A DNA stretch of 64,000 nucleotides from Anthracocystis setariae (Eukaryota; Basidiomycota; Ustilaginomycetes; Ustilaginales; Ustilaginaceae), in contig CAKMXJ010000032.1 in assembly GCA_928724745.1 (NCBI GenBank), positions 124,001-188,000 on the forward strand, in the 5' to 3' direction. This document shows positions 36,757 to 45,251 of the stretch, in pieces. The notes under the pieces are model-generated. The model was not told the DNA's origin. It saw only the letters and a program-made list of their open reading frames with translations, and did not search any database. The position numbers were made by a program, and so were the translations under genes. Each line of letters begins with the position of its first letter. The stretch's first letter is position 1.

Positions 36757-38313
36757 TCAATCTGCTTTCCTGTGGTTTGCGGCTGGGCCTTTGGGAGGTG
36801 GACCAACGGGGATTTTTTGAGCCGCAGGTCTCGAATACATATTGTGACCAGCGTTGTGATACGTTCCTGACGCCAACCCACCATCAGCCGCTGCGCCAGC
36901 GCCAGCGTTCATAAAAGGGTACGTCTCCCCACCTTGACCACCTTCAGTCAGATGAGACGACGGCCATGGCGACGGTGAGTTTCGGCCAGAAGCGTTGCGA
37001 CTGCCACTGTTGAAAATCCCGCCCACCATCTCTGCTGCTCGTTTGCCACCAGTCCCGAATCCGCCAAACCCGCCGTTGACCGAAAAGCCACCCGCGCCAG
37101 ACACGTCACTCGCCCTTCCGTATAGACTCGAGTTTCGCTCAAAGGCCTGGATGGAAGGCGCCAGTGGTGCATTCACTATCGAGGGTAGCATCTGCATCAC
37201 CAATCGGTGGAGCTTGATGGTGGGCCAGAAGACGGGGATACGCGATGGAACGAGTCGATGCAGAGGACCGTTGGAGTAGTCCGAGCCACCCTGCATGCCG
37301 AATCCGTTGGACGATTCGGCCAAAGCACCCGATGCCGAGATTTGAGGCTGTGGATCGGCGAGCATCGCCAGGACAGTGCAGAAGGGAAAGACGAGCATGA
37401 ACAGCATCAGGTTGAGCAACCCGCTCGGATGGAAGAACGAGACAGCCGTCGATGGCAGGCCAAAAGCGATAAAGTAGGACCACCTCTCTTCGCAGTAGCG
37501 CATCCTGCGGTCCAGCGACCAGCCACGCGAGATCCAGGCTTGCTCGAAGCAGTAGTACCCATCGACCAGGCTCATGAAGAGGAACGATAGGATGCGGCCC
37601 AGATACGGGATCCGGCCGAGCAGAATGTAAATGACGGTATAGTTGGCGATGAGGATCACACGGTAGCTCTCCTGTAGCAGGCGACGCGATGTGCCCGGTG
37701 GCAGCGAAGGGTTGGTGAGAGTCAACGTACGAACGTGGCCGTGTCGAAGCTTGTAGGCAGCCTGTGCAATTTCGGAGGTCCACGAGGAAGCGAGGAGGTA
37801 GCTTCCTCCAATGAGTGGATACAGCCAAAAGACGTTTCCGAGCGATCCAAACATGGAACTGGAATCATCGTAGGCTGCTCTGATCGGAACTTGATGAAAG
37901 AGGACCTTGGGAAAGAAGGCCAGCTCGAAGAAGAAGACGAAGGCAGAGATGGTCCCGCTGAGCAAGAGACCCTTGAGGACACCGTTCCTGATCTCTTTGG
38001 AGCTTGCGATCAGTCGAAGCGCTTCCGACCATCGATTTGCATCCCACCATCCTGCAGCAGCCCACGTGAGGTGGCGGCGGACACTCTTGAGCAGCGAAAG
38101 TCGTGGGACGTGTTCGGCAGGACCTTTGGCGGACCAAGATGTAGGTCGTGCACTGTTCCCGAGCGGCCAAGGTAGGCCAGAGTCGTAGAGCTCTTCGATC
38201 CTGCCATTGCTGCCACCTTCGATGTCGAGATCGATGTCGGATACCGAAAGACCGCCCGGCCTGTGGTGGAAAGTGTTCGACGAGCCTCGGCTGTTGGCCG
38301 GTACGCCCAGCAT
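36757..38313 (-). CDS. EI24-domain membrane protein
   Basis: Multi-span protein resembling the EI24 (etoposide-induced 2.4 / PIG8) family, whose animal members are ER proteins linked to autophagy. From the ATG at 38313 it is 518 aa. Hydrophobic segments appear near residues 117-135 (LLLSGTISAFVFFFELAFF), 160-180, 225-265 (VILIANYTVIYILLGRIPYLGRILSFLFMSL) and 300-330. A family-like segment, SLVDGYYCFEQAWISRGWSLDRRMRYCEERWSYFIAFGLP, sits between them. The N-terminal 90 residues and the Gly/Ser/Asn-rich C-terminal 170 residues look disordered. The frame continues upstream only to a TTG, so the first ATG is used; an upstream exon is possible. Confidence 0.82.
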   Translation of the reverse strand: MLGVPANSRGSSNTFHHRPGGLSVSDIDLDIEGGSNGRIEELYDSGLPWPLGNSARPTSWSAKGPAEHVPRLSLLKSVRRHLTWAAAGWWDANRWSEALRLIASSKEIRNGVLKGLLLSGTISAFVFFFELAFFPKVLFHQVPIRAAYDDSSSMFGSLGNVFWLYPLIGGSYLLASSWTSEIAQAAYKLRHGHVRTLTLTNPSLPPGTSRRLLQESYRVILIANYTVIYILLGRIPYLGRILSFLFMSLVDGYYCFEQAWISRGWSLDRRMRYCEERWSYFIAFGLPSTAVSFFHPSGLLNLMLFMLVFPFCTVLAMLADPQPQISASGALAESSNGFGMQGGSDYSNGPLHRLVPSRIPVFWPTIKLHRLVMQMLPSIVNAPLAPSIQAFERNSSLYGRASDVSGAGGFSVNGGFGGFGTGGKRAAEMVGGIFNSGSRNASGRNSPSPWPSSHLTEGGQGGETYPFMNAGAGAAADGGLASGTYHNAGHNMYSRPAAQKIPVGPPPKGPAANHRKAD

Positions 38314-38674
38314 CCTTTCTTCTAATCGTCTTGCCCGATGGACCAACTTCCTTGCGCTGATTCTACGATGGTTGAACGACGAAGAGTGTCAGCAACTATC
38401 TTGCGTGCATGACCTGAAATCTGCTATGCATGCTTCCACTGTAGTCGGAAGATTGGAGAGAGTGGAAGAGGAACATGTTTTGCTGCGCGTCCGTGCGTGT
38501 CTTGCAACCAAAACCAACACTCTTACACTACTCTACTCTGGTAATTTTATTTATTTTTGCTGGCACAACCCTCCACCTCATTCGCCGCCGTGTCCCGTGC
38601 ATGCATCACAACCTTGATGACCTTTTTTTGTTCATAAAATATATATACAAACAAGCTTTCTTTTTAGCATCCTA
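38314..38674. promoter_or_regulatory. intergenic, EI24-like gene to tRNA-Lys
   Basis: This 361-base gap lies 5' of the EI24-like gene and 5' of the divergent tRNA gene. It is T/A-rich in its right half, including TATATATA-like sequence at 38639-38648, about 30 bases ahead of the tRNA, a common upstream feature of fungal tRNA genes. Confidence 0.45.
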
Positions 38675-38798
38675 TCCCGGCTAGCTCAGTCGGTAGAGCG
38701 TCAGACTCTTATATGACGTAATCATTACGTGATCGAGGGTTTCCGAGGATGTCTCGGGGTTTATCTGAATGTCGTGGGTTCGAGCCCCACGTTGGGAG
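38675..38798 (+). tRNA. tRNA-Lys(CTT), intron-containing
   Basis: A complete cloverleaf can be drawn. The acceptor stem TCCCGGC pairs with GTTGGGA (two G-U pairs), with a G discriminator at 38798. The D arm is GCTC...GAGC. The anticodon stem TCAGA (38701-38705) pairs with TCTGA (38764-38768), and the anticodon CTT is at 38708-38710. The T arm is GTGGG-TTCGAGC-CCCAC. The intron, 38712-38762 (51 nt), starts exactly after position 37, the canonical place for nuclear tRNA introns. It contains two inverted repeats: ACGTAAT/ATTACGT (38716-38730) and CCGAG/CTCGG (38743-38757). Exon lengths are 37 and 36 nt. Confidence 0.95.
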
Positions 38799-38800
38799 GA

Positions 38801-38813
38801 TTTTCTTTTTTTT
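38801..38813 (+). terminator. Pol III terminator of tRNA-Lys
   Basis: T4 followed by C and T8, starting two bases after the tRNA. The T-rich stretch continues to about 38840 as three imperfect copies of a T8-CGTC unit, which would give back-up termination. Confidence 0.8.
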
Positions 38814-40565
38814 CGTCTTTTTTTTCGTCTTTTTTTTTCCTTCTTGCCGATTTTAAGTGTTGCATTTTTGTCCGTTTTTTATTTTTTGAAGACTTTTCAA
38901 TTTGACGAGCCTGAACAGATTTATCGATTCAGGGTTGTCGGCATCGCAGCGACCACGAAAGCCTTGGCACTCGTTGAACTGCGAATCCACCTCACTCAAG
39001 ATGGCAGTGACTCTTTGTATCGTACAGGTTAGCACATAGTTGTTGTGTTGGCTGCTAGGTCACTCACAGCTACCTGAAACGAAGTAGCCATAGTCCAGGT
39101 AGTCATCGTGGTCGGCACGGAACGGAAACATGCCTCGAAGCATGGAGAGAATGTGGCCTCGGCATGAAGTGAACTGGCTCGATACTGCACTCGAATGACG
39201 ATTTTATCTGAGGCGACTTTATCTGTCGCAGTGTCCTATGACCTTGCTTCCGAGAACGGCCAACCCAAGCCGACAAGAATTTTGCGGGCGGGAGTTCGGA
39301 TGGGCCGACCTGCTTTTGAAACTGCGCGTAGCTAACCCAATCTTGGGATCTGTGCTGATCCACATGGGCTTGTTGCTTCCGTCTAGGAGGAGGCAGACAG
39401 ATGCAGTAGATGCACTCCAACTTGACTTGCAGAGACCATGTACAGGACGTCAAATGGATGGGTCAAGAGAGCGAAGTGATGGAGTTAACATCGTAATGCG
39501 CATTGCTCTGCTGTAAGAATCGACCTAGCAGCTAGCTCGTTTTGGCCTTCACGACTCTGCATGCACAAGCCAGCAGACATGCTTCATACTGGACCGTAGA
39601 TTTACGAAATTCTCCGCAACGAGAAAAAGAAGCGTTTTTTCCCCCTCTCTCCTCCCTCTGCATTTGAAGAGTCAATCGGCGGAGCAGCGACAGATGATTC
39701 TCTGTCCGGCTGCATCGCTGTAGCTTGGCACCGCAGAGACGAAGCAATCGGTTCTTCCGCTTCTCTGCACAGAGAGGCACACCATTTTCTCGAGCGAGCT
39801 ATACAGTACACGCAGGTTGTCACCCTTCTCACATTATTGGCATATATAGCAACAGAAACAGATGCTATGTGTGATGACAGCTTGTTCTGCGACCGAGGGC
39901 TCGAAAGGGGTTGTGTCAAGTGCCCAGTGCCAAGCAGTGCTGGGCAACATCGCTCGCCGCCGTTTCGCCTCGCGTTTTTTGACATTTGCCGCCGACTACA
40001 GTACCTTTTCATTTTTATTTTATTTAGTATATTCTTTATATTTTTTTTAGTCCATGTCCAGATGGAACTTGGACATGCAATTTCATGCAGACCACGTCAC
40101 CGTTTTTTTGGACGGTCGGAACTGGGATCAGTCTGGCAGCGTCACTGGCAGATGACGATGCTGGACCCCTTCTATGGGTAGGTATTTTGAGCACACCTTG
40201 AGCCTGACCCTGCATCGTCCACGGCAGCAGCATGATCAAGAACAGTACTGTATCACGAGCCCTGTGACCTTACTTGCAGCTTATCATATGAATGTCCGGA
40301 CAGCTTCCCCACCAAAGCTTCGGAGCTCTCCGACGACATCCGGAAGTGCGTCAGCGCACCTCACCTCGACGGACGCGGTTAAACCTCGGAAGCCCGGTCA
40401 GTCAGAGTTTAACAACAGGACCAATGAGAAGACGTCGTCATTCATCTTGGTTCGTATCCCGCGGCGATGCTGCAGAAAAGGCGCTCTTCAACCGACGCAA
40501 AGCGTTTAGTCCACAGTCGTCGCCCCCGTCTCTAATTGTGATTGGTGCACTGCAGGCGCGTGCTT

Positions 40566-40571
40566 GATGTG

Positions 40572-40602
<31 letters not shown>

Positions 40603-40608
40603 TTTTTT
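40566..40608. repeat. (TG)n followed by poly(T)
   Basis: About ten TG units running into some 23 T residues, in non-coding DNA. Confidence 0.9.
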
Positions 40609-41950
40609 CTTCCATCAAGTCTCATGACGATGCGTGTTTATAAATCAGAGTGCCTCATTACTGGCTGTTACCTACACTGTTCCGGTACAGTAGACATGTT
40701 AGCGTTGTTTTTGCCCATTGTTCTTGCGTCAGTAGTCTCTGGCCGGTGAGAGTAGGACTGGATTCGCCATTCGCTGCCGTTTCATTTAGTGGGACCGTGG
40801 CTGTCCACCACCACGCTGATCCGAAACCTCATTCGATTTCGCTCAACCAATGTTTTACCGTCGAGCTTTGTCCACGCTGATCCATGGTCCCCACACAAAT
40901 AAGATAACGAATCGATAGGCCGTTGGTCGACCTACGGACTGGTACAGTCGAAGCATTCAAGTTGGTTGGTGGCTGCAGCGCTTTCCACCGACTCCATTGC
41001 TCCAGATAGGTTTCGGCGTAGATGCCGATAGCTGTGCAAAGACTCGCCACTTTGTTTTAAAAATGGCCCCCTTCCCCTTGAGCGGAATTCGAAAAAAAAG
41101 CGAGAAAGCGGAAAGCTGCGAGCGTCGACGTGCATGCCGGGAATTTTTTTTTTTGGGGGGGCTTGGGTCACAGCCGATACTCGGGAAATTTTGTGTGTCT
41201 CTCCGCTCACTTGTTTTCTCTGGTAATTTGGGTGGTCTGGGTCGAAGTTTCCGTAAGCGGCGGCGTGCCTTCAATAGAAACGATGTTGAGCTCATTTCGA
41301 CCATCGCGCGGCAATGCAGAAGTCGCTTGACTGCTGCTGCTGCCACCGCAGATCTATCTGCTCTGTTTGCTCTGCACCGACGTTGATACGACGAAAGCCT
41401 ATAGAGTGCGAAGCGAGGTCAAGGTCAGATGCAACGCAAGGCAAGGCGTTGGTGGGCGCGCATGGGTGGATATCTCAACGCGCCTTACAGGTAGTCGTCG
41501 GCACTGGCCCGTACTAGTTTGAGCAGGTGGGGTAAAGGACAGGGCCAAAGATAAGACAAATGAGACAAGATCGTATGGCCTCTGGCGAATGGTACAGTGA
41601 CTGTGCTGTACCAGTACTGCACAGCAGGAGTCGGCTTTAGTGTCACTTTGCTTCGATACGGGGTCGGTTGATTGACAACCCGCAAAGGTCGACTGTCTCC
41701 TGTCATTGGCCCACCGACTTCGTCATGTGTTTCTTTTTGATCCAATCCCTCTGCTGCTCTCCTCCTGTCGACTCACCTTGCCACAAATCACATCCGCGTT
41801 CCTTATCTACTAACATCATCTTTCGCCTTCCCTCGTTTTGAACCCCCGGCATCATCAGGGTCCATCCTTGCCACCACTCGTTCTTCCTTCGTCAAGTTAG
41901 CTGTTCTATACCTGATACCCAACAGGAGCCTGCATTTGTAAACCAACACA

Positions 41951-43462
41951 ATGGCTTCCACCGGCCACCACTCGCCTATCGGCGACCACGGCGATCGCTC
42001 CAGCGGTACCGTCTCGCCAACACATACAGCCGATGCCGAAAAGGTCGAGGCTAACGACGCAATCGAACCCAGCCACGATGACAATGCGGCCAAGAACACG
42101 GCTCCCGAGCAGACCATCTTCGGAGAGAAGAAGGAGCAGTACCGCAGCGAAGAGGATTACATGTACGAGGCTCAAAAGCGTTCTGAAGGCGACCACAAGT
42201 TCCATCGCCTTGGCTGGCAGAAATTGACCGTCTGCTTGATTGTTGAAGCCATTGCTCTCGGTGCACTTTCGATTCCGTCTGCGTTTGCGACGCTCGGCAT
42301 GGTTGCGGGTGTGATTGTTTGCGTTGGCATCGGTATCATCGCTATCTACACAAGTTACATCGTTGGCCAGGTCAAGCTCAAATTCCCACAGGTCTCGCAC
42401 TACGCCGATGCTGGTCAGCTCATGATGGGCCGTTTCGGATACGAGCTCATTGGCGCCATGTTTGCTATTCAGTTGACGTTGCTGGTCGGCTCTCATTGTC
42501 TCACTGGTACCATCGCCTTGGCGAACTTATCCAACAACGCCATCTGCTCGCTCGTCTTTGGTGTCATCTCGGCCATCATCTTGTTCCTCGTCGCTGTGCC
42601 ACCTTCTTTCTCCGAAGTGGCGATCCTGGGCTACATCGACTTTTTTTCCATCATCGTCGCTATCGGTATCACCATCATCGGCACTGGAGTTGTCGCTGGC
42701 AGATCGCCCGGAGGCACCGCCAACGTTGACTGGTCTGCATGGCCTAAGGAGGGTACGACATTTGCTGATGCATGGATCGCGTTGACCAACATCGTCTTTG
42801 CCTACTCGTTCGCGGTTTGCCAGTTTTCGTTCATGGGCGAGATGCACACCCCCACCGACTACGTCAAGAGCATCTGGGCGCTCGGAATCATCGAGATCTT
42901 CATCTACACATTGACCGGTGCGCTCATCTACGCCTTTGTCGGTGCCGATGTCAAGTCTCCTGCGCTGCTCTCGGCGGGTCATACGCTGTCGAAGGTCGCC
43001 TTCGGTTTCGCACTGCCCGTCATCTTCATTTCTGGCTCCATCAACACCACCGTTGTTGCTCGTTACGTTCACGGACGCATTTTCGAGAAGTCGGTCATCC
43101 GATACATCAACACGCCGATGGGCTGGGCGACGTGGCTTGGTCTGGTTGCGCTGATCACCGTGATCGCATGGGTTGTGGCGGAAGCGATTCCCTTCTTCTC
43201 GGATCTGCTCGGTATCATGTCGGCGCTGTTCATTTCGGGCTTTACTTTCTACTTCCCGGCGATGATGTGGTTCCTTCTGCTCAAGAAGGGCAAATGGAAC
43301 GCCACGCGATGGAACATCATCCTCAGCGTTGTCAACGCGGCCGTGTTTGTGCTTGGTATACTCATCTTGGTATGCGGTACCTATGCTTCGGTCAAGGACA
43401 TCATGGACCAGTACCGCGACGGTCGGGTGCGAGGCTCGTTCACTTGCGCCCCGATTTCATAG
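41951..43462 (+). CDS. amino-acid transporter, AAAP family (Mtr/AVT-like)
   Basis: Amino-acid/auxin permease family protein, 503 aa with about eleven membrane helices. A hydrophilic N-terminus of about 90 residues precedes the first helix pair, KLTVCLIVEAIALGALSIPSAFATLGMVAGVIVCVG, which holds the family's substrate-site GxxxxP-like turn. Later helices include ICSLVFGVISAIILFLVAVPPSF and VWYVVAEAIPFFSDLLGIMSALF-like segments. The whole fits the Neurospora Mtr (N-system neutral and aromatic amino acid permease) group; the vacuolar AVT group is the alternative. Plasma membrane is more likely. Substrates cannot be read directly. Start at a true ATG with an A at -3; intronless. Confidence 0.9.
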   Translation: MASTGHHSPIGDHGDRSSGTVSPTHTADAEKVEANDAIEPSHDDNAAKNTAPEQTIFGEKKEQYRSEEDYMYEAQKRSEGDHKFHRLGWQKLTVCLIVEAIALGALSIPSAFATLGMVAGVIVCVGIGIIAIYTSYIVGQVKLKFPQVSHYADAGQLMMGRFGYELIGAMFAIQLTLLVGSHCLTGTIALANLSNNAICSLVFGVISAIILFLVAVPPSFSEVAILGYIDFFSIIVAIGITIIGTGVVAGRSPGGTANVDWSAWPKEGTTFADAWIALTNIVFAYSFAVCQFSFMGEMHTPTDYVKSIWALGIIEIFIYTLTGALIYAFVGADVKSPALLSAGHTLSKVAFGFALPVIFISGSINTTVVARYVHGRIFEKSVIRYINTPMGWATWLGLVALITVIAWVVAEAIPFFSDLLGIMSALFISGFTFYFPAMMWFLLLKKGKWNATRWNIILSVVNAAVFVLGILILVCGTYASVKDIMDQYRDGRVRGSFTCAPIS

Positions 43463-44158
43463 AATCAATGGACTCCACGAGTGTCGCTATCGGTCGTGAA
43501 CAATGTTGGTGTTACGAATGTTTCATGCCTAGCTTCCCCTCCTCCGTCATGCTGCATGTTTATGCCACGATTTTTTTTTTTTTGTATTTTGTACTCGCAT
43601 CCCCTCTCATGCTGTTCTACGACGTTATAGACTCCGAGCGATCGCAATGGAGAGAAAGAAATGTACTTCAAGGATCTTGCTGCTCGTCTTTGTGGTGTGA
43701 ATGTGCGTTTTGCCCTTGTGTATATGTGTGTGTGTGTGGCTGTAGTCAGTGTGTGCGGCGCAGACTGTATGGCGAACAAGAATGTTGGCCAGTCAAAATG
43801 GCATGTCACCCGATTTTCGAAACCGATCGGGAACCTCCACTTTTTCCGTCACTTCCAAGTAGACTGGCTCTGCTGCCGCAAATCCTTCTCCTCTTGCCTG
43901 CTCTGGAAAGTAGCCGACGGGAGGAAGGAAGAAAAGGCTCGTGTCTTGGTCAGCAAACGGTATCGGACTTGATTCGTTTGTTCATCTCAAGTCACTTTGA
44001 CGTTCAAGTATTGCCAGACGACAACAAACCATCACATTACCAAGGCGACCTCAGCATTGCGAGTATACTGGATCGACAAACATAGCAATCCACTTGTCAA
44101 CGCACTTCAACTTATCTGTCTTCGGATCTCGCCGTCGAACCCAGGAGCATAACGAGCA
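43463..44158. other. intergenic, transporter to RCF1
   Basis: This 696-base gap between two plus-strand genes has a T13 run at 43571-43583 and a short GT tract near 43722-43740. No gene recognised; the right part is the RCF1 promoter. Confidence 0.5.
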
Positions 44159-44882
44159 ATGTCGGAGACACCGAACGCACAAGTTGGCACACAGACGCCG
44201 CCGCCGCCGCAGCAGCAGCAGCAGCCAGGAGACTCGTCCTCCTCAGGCGATGTGTACATGCCGAGATCAGAGATCCCTGAATCACCCAAGGAGAAATTCT
44301 TGCGCAAGATGAAGCAGGAACCTCTTGTTCCCATTGGTAAGCCTACCTCCCCACCCTTCCTATTAATAATCGGAAACTCTTACTGACTCTATGGAGTTCC
44401 TTCTTTTAGGCTCGTTACTCACTGCGGGAGCACTCATCGTAGCCTCGAACCACCTCCGTACCGGCAACCGGGACCAATTTAATCGCGCCCTTCGATGGCG
44501 AGTCGCGTTTCAAGGCCTCACCGTCGTCGCCGCGCTCGCGGGCTCTTACTACTTCGGCCAAGCAGCCTCCTCCTCCTCCTCCTCCTCCTCCTCCACCACC
44601 CCCACCCCAACCCCCACACCGGAAACACCACTGCAACAGGACGCCGTCACCACCCTGCCCGGCCGAGCCCCAACCCAATGGCAACAATCCCGCGCAGACG
44701 AACGCGCCAACAAATCACGCACCGAATTCCAATCCCGCATCGACTCGGCCCTAGACAACCACTTGAACGCCGACAAACGCCTCGAAGAAGCGCTCCTCGG
44801 AAAGGAAGAGGACTTGGAGCAGCTCGCGAAAAAGTCGAAAAAAAGACCAGTCATTGGTCAGGATACCAGACGTTCCGTTTGA
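44159..44882 (+). CDS. RCF1: RCF1 respiratory supercomplex factor (HIG1 domain), two exons
   Basis: Inner-mitochondrial-membrane protein that supports cytochrome oxidase and supercomplex assembly. Exon 1 is 44159-44336 and exon 2 is 44410-44882; the 73-nt intron has a GTAAGC donor and a TTTTAG acceptor and splits a Gly codon. The joined protein is 216 aa. The HIG1 domain, at about residues 45-110, crosses the junction: FLRKMKQEPLVPIG | SLLTAGALIVASNHLRTGNRDQFNRALRWRVAFQGLTVVAALAG, with the conserved R-x3-QG element in the second helix. The N-terminus carries proline and glutamine runs. A polyserine run encoded by a TCC repeat (44568-44594) follows the second helix, and the tail is charged. 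Neither exon alone contains the whole domain. Confidence 0.92.
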
Positions 44883-45168
44883 TACGTGCGATTGGCAATC
44901 CATCTCAGCCCCACCCCAAGCCCCAATCTTCCTGCACCTCACTATCCAAAACTTCCAAGGGTGGATGGATGTGTTTAAACCCCAAAGTTGGGGGCGCATG
45001 AATTAAAAAATCGACCAAAAGATGCATGAAGGTATTATATGAACGATAAAGTAGTGAAAGAGACTAACCGCCTGTTCGATGGAGGAAGCGAGGAAGCGAT
45101 CCAAGTTGTCCACCACCGACTTGGCAGCGCGGGGGATGGTTAGTCTTCGAGGCCGACTCATAAACTAG
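44883..45168. other. convergent intergenic region with partial gene duplication
   Basis: Between the stops of RCF1 and the regulator-like gene. Positions 45063-45147 form a diverged copy of the 3' coding end of the regulator-like gene (45186-45251), offset by 106 bases. Confidence 0.7.
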
Positions 45169-45251
45169 TCAAGAGGCTAAGTGACCTAACCGATGGAGGA
45201 AGCGATCGAAGTTGTCCACGACCGACTTGGCGGCGCGAGCGATGGTAGTCT
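45063..45251. repeat. imperfect tandem duplication, 106-base period
   Basis: Two copies, about 45063-45147 and 45186-45251. They share phrases such as GGAGGAAGCGA, AAGTTGTCCAC and ACCGACTTGGC; the 106-base offset holds over the central part, with small indels at the edges. On the minus strand both encode RAAKSVVDN(F/L)DRFL. Confidence 0.85.

Larger units (their letters stand above)
38799..41950. other. 3.1-kb intergenic region
   Basis: No protein gene is supported between the tRNA and the amino-acid transporter. The region is locally AT-rich with homopolymers, including T7G7 near 41145-41161. TACTGTA/TACAGTA copies occur at 39802-39808, 39997-40003, 40246-40252 and 40686-40692, the densest group in the window. 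A related GTACAGTGACTGTGCTGTACCAGTACTG cluster is at about 41592-41620. The last few hundred bases are pyrimidine-rich, as expected of the transporter promoter. Confidence 0.5.

Noticed and set aside
42772..44085. 437-codon plus-strand frame
   Set aside because: Out-of-frame reading of the amino-acid transporter and its 3' flank; rich in His, Cys and Arg with no domain.
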